DNA of 64,000 nucleotides from CALZFJ01 sp964459845 (GTDB lineage: Bacteria; Bacteroidota; Bacteroidia; Bacteroidales; Muribaculaceae): assembly GCA_964459845.1 (NCBI GenBank), contig CAYWOC010000008.1, forward strand, positions 14,009-78,008. Reading direction: 5' to 3'. Of this stretch, positions 17,805 through 26,743 are shown piece by piece. The stretch's first letter is position 1; each line of letters starts with the position of its first letter. The notes under the pieces are model-generated. The model had not been told where the DNA came from. It saw nothing but the letters and a program-made list of their open reading frames with translations, and did not search any database. Made by a program: the position numbers and the translations under genes.

Positions 17805-19475
17805 TCAGCTCAAGCCCTCAATCTCCCCGCCGATGATGTCGATGTGTTCTGCCTGCGGCACTTTTGGCAACCCCGGCATACGCAGCATCTCGCCAGCCAC
17901 TATCACTATCATCTCAGCGCCGTTGTTCACCACTATGTCGCGCACATGAAACTCGAAATTGCGCGCCACGCCATATATCTTTGGGTCGGTGGAGAATGAA
18001 TATTGCGTCTTGGCTATGCATATAGGATAATGCGCAATGCCGAGCTTCTCGATTCGCTTCATCATCTTGTTGGCGGCATTGCTGAATGTCACATAGCTTG
18101 CGCTGTATATCCTGCACGCCACCTTCTTTATTTTCTCCTCGATGCTGTCATCATCGGCATACGACAGTTGCAGCGGAGCCGAAGGATTATTCTCGATGGT
18201 ATCCACCACAAGATTGGCAAGAGCTACAGCGCCATCGCCGCCCTTGGCAAAGGCATCGTTCACCGCAAACCCCACGTTCAGCTCATCCTCGCAATGGCTG
18301 CGCACAAGCTCCACCTCCTCATCGGTATCGGTGGCAAAGCGGTTGAACGCCACCACCACAGTCTGCCCGAACGACTGGAGGTTCTTCACATGCTTGTCGA
18401 GATTGCAGAAGCCTTGCTGCAATCCTGCGATATTGGGTTCTTTCACGCGGTCATACCCCACACCGCCATGTATTTTCAGTCCTTGCACAGTGGCAACGAT
18501 AATTGTCAGTTTAGGCTGAAGCCCACTCTTGCGGCACTTTATGTTGTAGAATTTTTCAGCTCCGAGGTCAGCCCCGAATCCAGCTTCAGTAATCACATAA
18601 TCGCCGAAGGTCATAGCCATCTTTGTGGCGAGAATGGAGTTGCAGCCATGGGCTATGTTTGCAAACGGACCGCCATGCACGAAAGCCGCCCCACCTTCGG
18701 TGGTCTGCACAAGATTTGGGTGAATGGCATCCTTCAATAGCACAGTGATTGCACCTGCCACGCCAAGATCTTTCACAGTGAACGGCTTCTCATCGAAAGT
18801 GAACCCGAGGATAATATTCTCTATGCGGCGGCGAAGGTCGGCAGAATCTTTCGAAAGGCACAGAATTGCCATAATCTCAGAAGCAGGAGTGATGTCGAAG
18901 CCCGACTCCATAGTCACGCCATTGGTGCGTGGGCCAAGCCCGGTGACAATGCTGCGCAGCGAGCGGTCGTTCACATCGATGACGCGTCGCCAAGTGATTT
19001 CTTTCAGCCCGAAACCGTCGGCCTGATGCTGATAGATATAATTGTCGAGCAGAGCCGAAATCATATTGTGGGCAGAAGTGATGGCATGGAAATCGCCAGT
19101 GAAATGCAGATTGATTTTGTCCATGGGAAGCACTTGCGCATATCCGCCTCCGGCTGCGCCGCCCTTCATGCCAAAGCACGGGCCGAGCGACGGCTCACGC
19201 AGAGCCACAACAGCCTTCTTGCCGATTTTGTTAAGACCGAGAGCCAATCCTATCGACACAGTGGTCTTCCCTATTCCAGCCTTGGTGGCAGAAATAGCTG
19301 TGACAAGAATCAGGTTGCTTCGCTTCACACGTTCCTCATTGATAAGATGCTCAGGAACTTTGGCAATGTAGCGGCCATAATTTTCAATCTCATCACACGG
19401 CATGCCGACACTCTTGGCAACCTCCTTGATATCTTTCAGCTTCACACTGCGGGCAATTTCAATATCCGATTTCAT
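17805..19475 (-). CDS. fhs: formate-tetrahydrofolate ligase
   Basis: A 556-residue cytoplasmic enzyme making 10-formyl-THF from formate, THF and ATP. The nucleotide-binding loop ATKAGIGKTT (residues 63-72) is followed by LREPSLGPCFGMKGGAAGGGYAQVLPM and LHFTGDFHAITSAHN, diagnostic of Fhs. The loop differs from the textbook TPAGEGKT form but keeps GxGKT. The C-terminal GEMLRMPGLPKVP segment is also family-typical. A single-gene transcript is likely. Confidence 0.95.
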   Translation of the reverse strand: MKSDIEIARSVKLKDIKEVAKSVGMPCDEIENYGRYIAKVPEHLINEERVKRSNLILVTAISATKAGIGKTTVSIGLALGLNKIGKKAVVALREPSLGPCFGMKGGAAGGGYAQVLPMDKINLHFTGDFHAITSAHNMISALLDNYIYQHQADGFGLKEITWRRVIDVNDRSLRSIVTGLGPRTNGVTMESGFDITPASEIMAILCLSKDSADLRRRIENIILGFTFDEKPFTVKDLGVAGAITVLLKDAIHPNLVQTTEGGAAFVHGGPFANIAHGCNSILATKMAMTFGDYVITEAGFGADLGAEKFYNIKCRKSGLQPKLTIIVATVQGLKIHGGVGYDRVKEPNIAGLQQGFCNLDKHVKNLQSFGQTVVVAFNRFATDTDEEVELVRSHCEDELNVGFAVNDAFAKGGDGAVALANLVVDTIENNPSAPLQLSYADDDSIEEKIKKVACRIYSASYVTFSNAANKMMKRIEKLGIAHYPICIAKTQYSFSTDPKIYGVARNFEFHVRDIVVNNGAEMIVIVAGEMLRMPGLPKVPQAEHIDIIGGEIEGLS

Positions 19476-19525
19476 ATAGTGTAGTTTTTGTTAATGCATT
19501 ATGAAAGTAAAAGCCATATTACTCA

Positions 19526-19533
19526 CAAAATTA
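19526..19533 (-). promoter_or_regulatory. -7 box (TAATTTTG) for fhs
   Basis: A minus-strand TAnnTTTG match 50 bp before the fhs start, divergent from the polyprenyl synthase promoter. Confidence 0.45.
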
Positions 19534-19626
19534 CAAAAAAGATTGAATTATCACCATATCCCCACATTATATTGTCAATTCTTCTAAATAATCTTTCCAC
19601 GAATTGTGCCTTTGCGGATTTATTAG

Positions 19627-19634
19627 TACTTTTG
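19627..19634 (+). promoter_or_regulatory. -7 box (TACTTTTG) for the polyprenyl synthase gene
   Basis: A TTG element lies about 20 bp upstream, so both promoter halves are present. It also decides the start: the ATG at 19652 lies downstream of this box, while the TTG at 19604 lies upstream of it. Confidence 0.6.
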
Positions 19635-19651
19635 CACATCAATCATTAGGA

Positions 19652-20626
19652 ATGGTTACTATTCAAGACATCCAGAATAATATATCTAAGGAGCTGACAG
19701 ACTTAAATGCTATAATCAAGGACACGCTCCATAGTTCAAGCCCGCTTATGCAGCAGGTTGTGAACAATTTTCTCATCACCAAGGGCAAGCAGATTCGCCC
19801 TATGCTCGTCATCCTCAGCGGCAAGTTTTTCGGAGAAATCTCGGAAAACGTGCTTTATGCAGGAGCTGCGATAGAGCTTCTGCACAACGCTTCACTCATA
19901 CACGACGACGTGATCGACGAATCACTTGAGCGACGAGGCACTCCCACCATCAACCGCGTGTGGGACAACCACATCGCAGTGCTTGTGGGCGACTTCTTCG
20001 TTAGCGGCGCACTTTATTGTGCCGAGCATTCCCACGACTTCCGCATCATCTCCACCATGGCTAAGCTTGGCCGTGAGCTTTCGCTTGGCGAAATCGAGCA
20101 AATCGACAATGCGCGCAGCCACAGCGTGGATGAACAGACCTACCTGAAGATTATACGCCGCAAGACGGCATCCCTATTCCGCAGTTGCGTGGAAGTGGGC
20201 GGATATGCCGCCAAAGCTCCCGAAGCCGACTTGAAGAATCTAATGGAATATGCCGAGCTGCTCGGTATGTGCTTCCAAATCAAAGACGACATCTTCGACT
20301 ACTTCGACAACAAGGAGGTGGGCAAACCCACCGGCAACGACCTGCGTGAAGGGAAAATGACCCTGCCGCTCATCTACGCGCTCTCGCGCACCGACGCTCC
20401 GCGCCACGATGAGATGGTGGCTTTGAGCCACAAGACACAGCTCACAACCGAAGACATAGCCACACTGATAGAATTTGCAAAAAGCCAGGGCGGCATCGAA
20501 TATGCCTACTCCACCATGGAGCGTCTGCAAGCCGAGGCCGACAAGATTATTTCGCAATATCCGCCGTCAAGCTCTATCGACGCTTTCCGCAGCATATTTG
20601 AATACATCATTGAGCGAAGGAAATAA
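19652..20626 (+). CDS. trans-polyprenyl diphosphate synthase (octaprenyl-type)
   Basis: This enzyme extends isoprenoid diphosphates for the menaquinone side chain. The first Asp-rich motif (LIHDDVIDES) is near residue 82, with RRGTPT after it. The second motif (IKDDIFDYF) is near residue 209, followed by GKPTGNDLREGKMTLPLI. Length from ATG 19652 is 324 aa. The product chain length cannot be read directly. rnhB follows 20 bp downstream. Confidence 0.9.
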   Translation: MVTIQDIQNNISKELTDLNAIIKDTLHSSSPLMQQVVNNFLITKGKQIRPMLVILSGKFFGEISENVLYAGAAIELLHNASLIHDDVIDESLERRGTPTINRVWDNHIAVLVGDFFVSGALYCAEHSHDFRIISTMAKLGRELSLGEIEQIDNARSHSVDEQTYLKIIRRKTASLFRSCVEVGGYAAKAPEADLKNLMEYAELLGMCFQIKDDIFDYFDNKEVGKPTGNDLREGKMTLPLIYALSRTDAPRHDEMVALSHKTQLTTEDIATLIEFAKSQGGIEYAYSTMERLQAEADKIISQYPPSSSIDAFRSIFEYIIERRK

Positions 20627-20646
20627 ACAGACGGACGGTGAAAACT

Positions 20647-21243
20647 ATGCTACAACAATGTTTAATAGAGGGCCGTATCGAAGCTGGCTGCGACGAGGCC
20701 GGGCGCGGATGTCTTGCCGGACCAGTCACTGCCGCCGCTGTGATCCTGCCCCCCGATTTCAAGAATGACATGCTCAACGACTCGAAAAAGCTCACTGAGC
20801 ATCAGCGCGACATCCTGCGCCCAATCATCGAGCAGGAAGCTATCGCTTGGGCTGTGGCATTCGTTTCTCCACAGGAAATTGATGAGATTAATATACTGAA
20901 AGCATCGTTCATGGCTATGCACCGCGCCATCGACCAATTGACTGTGCGTCCCGAAGCTTTGCTTATCGACGGCAACCGCTTCATCCCCTACGACGGCATA
21001 CCACACACATGCATAGTGAAAGGCGACGGCAAGATGATGAGCATCGCTGCCGCATCCGTCCTCGCAAAGACCCACCGCGACGAGTATATGCGCCTCATCG
21101 CTGCCGACTATCCTCAATATGGATGGGATGGCAATAATGGCTACCCGACGCGCGCCCACCGTGCTGCTATCGCAAAATACGGAGCCACACCATACCACCG
21201 CACCACTTTCCAGCTACTCGACCCTCAAATGTCGCTATTCTGA
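20647..21243 (+). CDS. rnhB: ribonuclease HII
   Basis: It removes RNA from RNA-DNA hybrids and single ribonucleotides. The active-site motif GCDEAGRGCLAGP gives D16/E17; the other conserved parts are NDSKKL, a VKGDGKMMSIAAASVLAKTHRD stretch and HRTTF. 198 residues from ATG 20647; a GTG three codons earlier is an alternative. It is probably co-transcribed with the polyprenyl synthase. Confidence 0.93.
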   Translation: MLQQCLIEGRIEAGCDEAGRGCLAGPVTAAAVILPPDFKNDMLNDSKKLTEHQRDILRPIIEQEAIAWAVAFVSPQEIDEINILKASFMAMHRAIDQLTVRPEALLIDGNRFIPYDGIPHTCIVKGDGKMMSIAAASVLAKTHRDEYMRLIAADYPQYGWDGNNGYPTRAHRAAIAKYGATPYHRTTFQLLDPQMSLF

Positions 21244-21343
21244 CACCAGCCCCATATCCTGCACCAGCTTCTTCACCACCTCAACCAAGGGGGGCGACAT
21301 TCAAAAGCCGAGACCATTCTATTGTCATTTCATAAAAAATGTT

Positions 21344-21351
21344 TAACTTTG
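21344..21351 (+). promoter_or_regulatory. -7 box (TAACTTTG) of the SulP gene
   Basis: It sits 19 bp after a TTG at 21322-21324, an ideal Bacteroidota promoter layout, 44 bp before the ATG. Confidence 0.65.
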
Positions 21352-21394
21352 CAAAAGTTTTAGGTTTCAGAATTTAATCATTCAATCAATTTAC

Positions 21395-23107
21395 ATGAAT
21401 TTTTCAGGAGGTATAGAGTTTAAGCCCAAGTTCTTCACTGAGCTTAAAAACTACAATTTGTCTAAGTTCAAAGACGATTTGATTGCTGGTCTTGTGGTGG
21501 GAATAGTGGCATTGCCACTTGCCATAGCATTCGGTATAGCCAGCGGTGTCACACCCACAGTGGGTCTCATCACAGCCATCATCGGCGGTTTCCTTGTGTC
21601 AGCTCTCGGCGGCAACAGCGTGCAGATAGGCGGCCCCACAGGAGCTTTCATCGTCATAGTTTACAACATCATCCAGCTTTATGGCCTTCAAGGTATCGCC
21701 ATAGCCACATTCATGGCTGGCGTGATACTGGTGCTTCTCGGCGTGTTTCGCCTCGGCACGGTCATCAAGTTTATCCCCTATCCTATCGTTGTAGGTTTCA
21801 CAAGCGGTATCGCGCTGACCATATTCTCCACTCAGATTGTAGATCTGTTCGGGCTGACGGTAGATAAAGTTCCGTCCGACTTCCTCTCGAAATGGGCGGT
21901 ATATTTCCAGAATTTCGACACAACACACTTTCCGACACTCATCGTCGGACTGCTCACCGTGGCAATAATTGTGGCTGCTCCATATATTTCCAAGAAACTG
22001 CCGGGCGCGCTCATCGCCATCATCGTGATGACCATTGCTGTGTTCTGCCTAAAGACCTACGCCGGCATCGACGGGATAGAGACTATCGGCGACCGCTTCG
22101 GCAAGCTGCCAGCCGAGATGCCGCTACCCCACTGGCTCGGGCTGAACATGACCACCATCAATGTGCTTCTCCCTTCAGCGTTCACCATTGCAGTACTCGG
22201 AGCCATCGAGTCGCTGCTGTCGGCAACCGTTGCCGACGGTGCCACAGGCAACACCACTCGCAACAACACCGAGCTGATAGGTCAAGGCGTAGCCAATATG
22301 GTGGTACCATTCTTCGGCGGAATCCCAGTCACTGGAGCTATTGCCCGCACCATGACAAATATCACCAACGGCGGACGCACACCAGTAGCCGGCGTGGTTC
22401 ATGCCATCGTGCTGCTGCTCATATTCCTATTTCTGATGCCGCTCATCAACTATGTGCCTATGGCATGCCTTGCCGGAGTTCTGGTGATGGTGTCATATAA
22501 CATGAGCGGATGGCGCACCGTGGTCAATATCTTCAAGAATCCGAAGTCGGATGTCACTGTACTTGTGGTGACATTCCTGCTCACCGTGATATTCGACCTC
22601 ACAATCGCAATCGAGATAGGACTGCTGCTTGCAATCGTGCTGTTCTTGAAACGTGTCATGGAGAACACTCAAATCAAGGTGTTCAGCGACCAAATAGACA
22701 TTGCCGACGGCACAGAATCCACTCAGCACGAAGTGCTTGAAGTCGCAAAAGGCGTGGAAATCTATGAGATTGACGGTCCGTTCTTCTTCGGAGTGGCAAC
22801 CAAGTTCGACGAGATGATGCGCAGCATGGGCGACAATCCACAAGTCAGAATCATTCGTATGCGCAAAGTCCCGTTCATCGATTCCACAGGAATCCACAAC
22901 CTTGAGCTGCTCATCGCCTCATCCAAGTCGGAGGGCATACATGTCGTGCTTTCGGGCGTAAACCCAAGCGTACATGAGGTGCTTATCCATGCCGGAATCG
23001 ACAAGATGATTGGCAAAGACCATATCTGCGACCACATCACAAAAGCTGTGGTCATGGCCAACAAAATCGCCAATCGTCCCGATGATATGCAAGAAATAGA
23101 TTGGTAA
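21395..23107 (+). CDS. SulP-family anion permease with STAS domain
   Basis: A 570-residue inner-membrane transporter. The N-terminal two thirds hold 10-14 hydrophobic segments with the SulP signature region (LVVGIVALPLAIAFGIASG, GGPTGAF, ESLLSATVADGATG). The C-terminal ~130 residues form a STAS domain (IYEIDGPFFFGVA, then RMRKVPFIDSTGIHNLELL). Substrates of the family are sulfate, bicarbonate or dicarboxylates, and the sequence does not say which. It stands alone between a good promoter and a long perfect-stem terminator. Confidence 0.9.
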   Translation: MNFSGGIEFKPKFFTELKNYNLSKFKDDLIAGLVVGIVALPLAIAFGIASGVTPTVGLITAIIGGFLVSALGGNSVQIGGPTGAFIVIVYNIIQLYGLQGIAIATFMAGVILVLLGVFRLGTVIKFIPYPIVVGFTSGIALTIFSTQIVDLFGLTVDKVPSDFLSKWAVYFQNFDTTHFPTLIVGLLTVAIIVAAPYISKKLPGALIAIIVMTIAVFCLKTYAGIDGIETIGDRFGKLPAEMPLPHWLGLNMTTINVLLPSAFTIAVLGAIESLLSATVADGATGNTTRNNTELIGQGVANMVVPFFGGIPVTGAIARTMTNITNGGRTPVAGVVHAIVLLLIFLFLMPLINYVPMACLAGVLVMVSYNMSGWRTVVNIFKNPKSDVTVLVVTFLLTVIFDLTIAIEIGLLLAIVLFLKRVMENTQIKVFSDQIDIADGTESTQHEVLEVAKGVEIYEIDGPFFFGVATKFDEMMRSMGDNPQVRIIRMRKVPFIDSTGIHNLELLIASSKSEGIHVVLSGVNPSVHEVLIHAGIDKMIGKDHICDHITKAVVMANKIANRPDDMQEIDW

Positions 23108-23133
23108 TCATCTGACATCAACGCACTTACAAT

Positions 23134-23181
23134 AAAGAGGTCACTAATTACGGAAAAATTTCCGTAATTAGTGACCTCTTT
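23134..23181 (+). terminator. perfect 23-bp-stem hairpin terminator after the SulP gene
   Basis: The arms at 23134-23156 and 23159-23181 are exact reverse complements separated by two bases. The stem ends in AAA/TTT so the RNA closes with CUCUUUUC. It works in either direction on paper. Confidence 0.85.
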
Positions 23182-23206
23182 TCTTGGTTATATCACACGA
23201 ATGGCA

Positions 23207-23214
23207 TACCTTTG
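23207..23214 (+). promoter_or_regulatory. -7 box (TACCTTTG) of the LOG-family gene
   Basis: A consensus box 43 bp before the ATG at 23257, directly after the SulP terminator. Confidence 0.6.
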
Positions 23215-23256
23215 CACCAAGATAACGATATTACACACGCAAAAAAAACGCTGAAT

Positions 23257-23796
23257 ATGAAATTTGCAGTCTATTGCTCGTCGCGCGCCGACCTTGCACC
23301 AGAATATGTGCAAGCCGCCGTTGCGACTGGAAACTGGATAGGGAAAAACAGGCACGAACTTGTGTATGGCGGAGTAAATGCCGGACTTATGCACACTGTG
23401 GCACAAGCCGCTCACGATGCCGGAGCTAAAATCACCGGCGTGATACCCGAAATCTTCAGCCACCGCGCAGACTCGCTTAACGACGAAGTCATAACCACCC
23501 ATAATCTCAACGACCGCAAAGCCAAAATGATAGACCTTGCCGACGCATTCATAGTGCTGCCTGGCGGACTTGGCACCATCGACGAATGGATAGCCACTCT
23601 GTCGGCTCTTGTGGTGGATGGCGACACAAAGCGCAAAATCATAGTCGCCAACATCAACGGAATCTTCGACAACACCGTGGCACAAATCAGAAGCACAGCA
23701 CAATCGCCATTTGCAAGAAATGAGATAATCGACATGTCGATTATAGTCAACGACTGCTACACGCTTATCGACACACTGTCGCAAATCAGCCGATAA
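23257..23796 (+). CDS. LOG-family protein (cytokinin riboside 5'-monophosphate phosphoribohydrolase fold)
   Basis: A 179-residue Rossmann-like protein. It has the LOG signature PGGLGTIDEW near residues 102-111, ahead of which are VYGGVNAGLMHTVA and NDRKAKM. The family cleaves N6-modified AMP or other nucleoside monophosphates to base and ribose-5-phosphate. The ATG at 23257 is preferred because it follows the promoter box and gives the usual N-terminus (MKFAVYCSSR). The cellular role in Bacteroidota is unclear. Confidence 0.88.
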   Translation: MKFAVYCSSRADLAPEYVQAAVATGNWIGKNRHELVYGGVNAGLMHTVAQAAHDAGAKITGVIPEIFSHRADSLNDEVITTHNLNDRKAKMIDLADAFIVLPGGLGTIDEWIATLSALVVDGDTKRKIIVANINGIFDNTVAQIRSTAQSPFARNEIIDMSIIVNDCYTLIDTLSQISR

Positions 23797-23851
23797 GCGA
23801 TTTTGAATAATAAACATTACATAGTAATAATCAATAAATTACAGTTATTTT

Positions 23852-24415
23852 ATGAAAAGCAACATCTACACTATGACCGGCGATGCCGGCACAACCTCAC
23901 TTGTCGGAGGCAAGCGAGTGAAAAAGACTGATATAAGGCTCGAAGCATACGGAACAATCGATGAGCTCAACTCATTCATAGGCTATCTCACCATCTCGGC
24001 AAAGATGTCACACCCTGAAATGTATAAATATCTGCGCACAATACAATCAAAGATGTTCAGCATCGGAGCATATCTCGCCACCGACAACCCAAACAACGAA
24101 AAGACCGTCTGCAAGGGACTTAGCCAAGCCGATGTAGAGAAAATGGAGAGCGTAATCGACGAGCTTGACGGCGAACTTCCGCCACTGCATTCTTTTATCC
24201 TGCCAGGAAGCAGCACACTGTCGGCTTCAGCACACATCTGCCGCACGGTGACACGCCGCTGCGAGCGCAGAGTGCTGTCACTCTCCGACGAGGCCTACGT
24301 CGATCCCATTGTGCTGAAATTCCTGAACCGCCTAAGCGACTTCTTCTTCGTTTTCGCACGCTTCAACAACATCCACAACCAGATTGAAGAGGTGTTCTGG
24401 AACCCCGACTGCTAA
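23852..24415 (+). CDS. PduO-type cob(I)alamin adenosyltransferase
   Basis: It transfers adenosyl from ATP to cob(I)alamin to make coenzyme B12. The N-terminal ATP motif (YTMTGDAGTTSLVGGKRV) and the YGTIDELNSFIG, ICRTVTRRCERRV and LNRLSDFFFVFAR segments are diagnostic for the PduO/MMAB family. Length (187 aa) is normal. It is 55 bp after the LOG gene and may share its transcript. Confidence 0.93.
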   Translation: MKSNIYTMTGDAGTTSLVGGKRVKKTDIRLEAYGTIDELNSFIGYLTISAKMSHPEMYKYLRTIQSKMFSIGAYLATDNPNNEKTVCKGLSQADVEKMESVIDELDGELPPLHSFILPGSSTLSASAHICRTVTRRCERRVLSLSDEAYVDPIVLKFLNRLSDFFFVFARFNNIHNQIEEVFWNPDC

Positions 24416-24504
24416 AATTTATAAATTTCACTCCGATTCTGCTATTTAGTGTGTTTTTAATGCAAAAAAACTGATTAAAAATTTTGTTTTTAACATTCAA
24501 GCAC

Positions 24505-24512
24505 TATCTTTG
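24505..24512 (+). promoter_or_regulatory. -7 box (TATCTTTG) of the DUF2795-like gene
   Basis: TATCTTTG lies 18 bp after a TTTTG element and 73 bp before the ATG at 24585. Confidence 0.6.
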
Positions 24513-24584
24513 CGGAAATTTTAAGAAGCATCCTTGAAACACAAGAAATTGCTTCGCAGAATAACCTTTAAATTTTAGAAGAAT

Positions 24585-24806
24585 ATGTATTGGACACTTG
24601 AACTTGCTACTAAACTTGAAGACGCACCATGGCCAGCAACAAAAGAAGAATTGATTGACTATGCCATGCGTTCAGGAGCACCTCTTGAGGTCATCGAGAA
24701 CCTTCAGGAGATGGAAGACGAAGGAGAGACTTACGAAAGCATCGAAGATATTTGGCCCGACTATCCAAGCAAGGACGACTTCTTCTTCGATGAGGAAGAA
24801 TATTAA
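24585..24806 (+). CDS. small acidic DUF2795-like protein
   Basis: A 73-residue protein with a helix-rich core (WPATKEELIDYAMRSGAPLEVIENLQEM) and a very acidic tail ending FFFDEEEY. The core matches the short DUF2795 proteins common in Bacteroidota; no function is known to me. It has its own promoter and terminator. Its last codons (GAGGAAGAATATTAACCG, 24792-24809) recur exactly at 29829-29846, marking it as a possible integration target. Confidence 0.85.
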   Translation: MYWTLELATKLEDAPWPATKEELIDYAMRSGAPLEVIENLQEMEDEGETYESIEDIWPDYPSKDDFFFDEEEY

Positions 24807-24809
24807 CCG
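24792..24809 (+). repeat. left copy of 18-bp direct repeat (possible attachment site)
   Basis: GAGGAAGAATATTAACCG spans the stop codon of the DUF2795-like gene and is identical to 29829-29846. Similarity extends upstream, with 27 of 30 bases matching, so both sites encode F-x-F-(D/N)-EEEY-stop. Confidence 0.5.
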
Positions 24810-24847
24810 CTCAAAAAGTTGCACAAACAGCTTAAAGCATTGAATCT

Positions 24848-24888
24848 AAGCGGTATAGGAATTGTATGACAACATTCCCATACCGCTT
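24848..24888 (+). terminator. terminator of the DUF2795-like gene
   Basis: AAGCGGTATAGGAAT (24848-24862) pairs with ATTCCCATACCGCTT (24874-24888) with one mismatch, followed by TTCTCGTTCTTTT. The rest of the 24807-25124 gap holds a small GACGCT/AGCGTC hairpin (24992-25007) and the next promoter, and no gene. Confidence 0.82.
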
Positions 24889-25076
24889 TTCTCGTTCTTT
24901 TATCGCCAAAGACAGTACAAGCCGTGCAGCCTGTCTTATTTAAATAAACTGCTCAATGATAGGTACTTTCGCTTATCGCAAGCGTAAAAACGACGCTGTG
25001 AAGCGTCACCGCCATGCGAAATATCAGTGGCTTTAATGAATATTAACTAATTAGGGGGTGAAAGCAAAGCTTTCTA

Positions 25077-25084
25077 TACCTTTG
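25077..25084 (+). promoter_or_regulatory. -7 box (TACCTTTG) of the secreted-protein operon
   Basis: A consensus box 40 bp before the ATG at 25125. It would drive 25125-27799 as one transcript. Confidence 0.6.
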
Positions 25085-25124
25085 TAGATAAATTTGTTAA
25101 AAGCAATCCATAATATCATAATTT

Positions 25125-25613
25125 ATGAAGAAAACCTTTACCATGCTTTTGGCGCTTTTTGCCTTTAGCCTGTCTATGTTCGCTGGTAGTCCTGGCGTAA
25201 CATTCCTGCTTCGTAGCGGTCAGAAGGTGAGTTTTACCTTTGCTGAGAAGCCAGTCATTGCTTTGAGCGATGCCAATTTGTCCGTGAGTGTGCGCGGTGT
25301 AGAGCGCGTGAGCTATGCTTATGCCGACGTGCAGTGCGTAGTAGTTGATGATGATGTCGTTAGTGCTGTCGATAATGTGGTGGCCAATGACAAGAGCCAA
25401 CATGTTGTCTTCTCGTTTTCTGCCAGCGCGTTGAATGTTTCGGGCTTGGCAGCTAACGAATCAATTGCTCTTTATTCTATCGATGGCAAACTCATGCTTC
25501 GTGAAAGAGCTGATGCTGATGGCAAAGCCGCAATGAATCTTTCGTCCCTTAAGCAAGGCATTTATGTAGTCCACACCCTGAGCGGCATTAGTTACAAACT
25601 CTTTAAGAAGTAA
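25125..25613 (+). CDS. secreted protein with type IX-like C-terminal tail
   Basis: A 162-residue protein with a signal peptide ending SMFAG. The last ~50 residues (IALYSIDGKLML, AAMNLSSLKQGIYVVHTL, YKLFKK) resemble a type IX secretion type-A sorting domain. The central part has short beta strands and no recognisable catalytic motif. Its stop is 3 bp before the next gene, so the two are translationally close. It could be a stand-alone adhesin or partner of the FISUMP proteins. Confidence 0.65.
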   Translation: MKKTFTMLLALFAFSLSMFAGSPGVTFLLRSGQKVSFTFAEKPVIALSDANLSVSVRGVERVSYAYADVQCVVVDDDVVSAVDNVVANDKSQHVVFSFSASALNVSGLAANESIALYSIDGKLMLRERADADGKAAMNLSSLKQGIYVVHTLSGISYKLFKK

Positions 25614-25616
25614 GCT

Positions 25617-26645
25617 ATGAAAAGACTCTTTACGTTATTGGCTGCTTTGATGTTGACTGTTACCGCATCATTTGCGCAGCAGAACTTTTATTTTTGGGGT
25701 AAGGATGGTAACGTTTCCATCAAACCTATTTCTGAAGTCGATAGTTTGACCTTTAGTGTAGGTTCTTGGTTGTTCCAGATTTCAAAGCCTGTGAACCTTG
25801 GTGCTACTACAAGCTCTTTCCAAGGTTCGGCGAAGGTCGCTTTCAATGACAATGTAAAGTCAATCGATGTTACTCCCGAAGTGGGTATTTGTTATTCTGG
25901 TAAAAATAAGGTTCCTACTTATAGTGACTTCAAGAAGGAGTTAGGTAGTTCGATGCAAGACTATTCGTTTACAATCACGAATGTCCTTTCTGGCACTACT
26001 TATTATTACCGTACTTACGTCAAGCTCCTTGATGAGGTCTATTATAGTGCTGTCAATTCTATTACCACCATGGGTGAAACTCCTGTAATCAATGGTCACA
26101 AGTTTGTTGATCTCGGTTTACCCAGTGGTCTGCTCTGGGCTGAAACCAATGTGGGGGCTTCTTCATCTACGGATGATGGTGACTACTTTGCTTGGGGTGA
26201 GACGGTTTCTAAGTCAAGTTATTCTTGGAGTACTTACAAGTGGGGCAGTGCCTACGACAATTTATCTAAGTACAACTCTTCCGATGGCAAGAAAACTCTT
26301 GACCCCGAGGACGATGCCGCTACTGTCAATTGGGGTGCCCCTTGCCGTATGCCTGATTCTTCTGAGTTTTCAGAACTTTATGGCACGTGTGATTGGTCTT
26401 GGCAAGGAAATGGCTACCTCGTTACAGGTCCTAACGGCAACACCATCTTCTTCCCTGCTTCGGGCTACCGCTACGACGATGCCCTTTGCCCTCCTGGTTC
26501 GGTCGGCACCTATTGGATACGTTCACTCCACCCCCGCTACGCCAACCTCGCCAACGTATTCTACTTGAACAGTGACGGCGTCATATCGACGTCCGTCAAC
26601 GGCCGTACCGTCGGGTACCCTGTCCGCCCAGTCGCAGAAAAATAA
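25617..26645 (+). CDS. FISUMP-type secreted surface protein 1 with hypervariable C-terminus
   Basis: A 342-residue protein with a signal peptide ending ASFAQ. Residues ~55-150 form a fibronectin-III-like beta domain (VTPEVGICYS, TTYYYRTYVKL). The C-terminal half matches the Fibrobacter succinogenes major paralogous domain (FVDLGLPSGLLWAETNVGA, GDYFAWGET, CRMPDSSEF). It is very close to the paralogue at 26744 until about codon 280, where the sequence becomes GC-richer and nearly every second codon differs; it ends VRPVAEK. The hairpin GGTGGGC/GCCCACC follows the stop with no gap. It looks like a ligand-binding, possibly diversified, display protein. Confidence 0.75.
   Translation: MKRLFTLLAALMLTVTASFAQQNFYFWGKDGNVSIKPISEVDSLTFSVGSWLFQISKPVNLGATTSSFQGSAKVAFNDNVKSIDVTPEVGICYSGKNKVPTYSDFKKELGSSMQDYSFTITNVLSGTTYYYRTYVKLLDEVYYSAVNSITTMGETPVINGHKFVDLGLPSGLLWAETNVGASSSTDDGDYFAWGETVSKSSYSWSTYKWGSAYDNLSKYNSSDGKKTLDPEDDAATVNWGAPCRMPDSSEFSELYGTCDWSWQGNGYLVTGPNGNTIFFPASGYRYDDALCPPGSVGTYWIRSLHPRYANLANVFYLNSDGVISTSVNGRTVGYPVRPVAEK
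26460..26645 (+). other. candidate variable region of FISUMP protein 1
   Basis: Aligned codon by codon with 27618-27799, about 30 of ~60 codons encode different residues, mostly by changes at codon positions 1 and 2. Landmarks (GSVG, YW, RSL, VRPVAEK) stay fixed. The preceding 350 bp are nearly the same in both genes. This focused diversity, ending in an identical 3' block and hairpin, resembles retroelement variable regions. No template repeat or reverse transcriptase is in the window. Confidence 0.4.
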
Positions 26646-26664
26646 GGTGGGCTAAATGCCCACC
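26646..26664 (+). other. hairpin directly after FISUMP 1 stop codon
   Basis: GGTGGGC-TAAAT-GCCCACC, a 7-bp perfect stem starting on the base after TAA, without a T-run. The identical element follows the second FISUMP gene. It is unlike a terminator, since transcription should continue to 26744. Confidence 0.7.
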
Positions 26665-26743
26665 GCTTCTCACTTCAGGTCCGGTAGACATTCCCGCGGA
26701 GCTGGCGATAAAATTTTTAGAATTACAACAAAGACAATAATAT

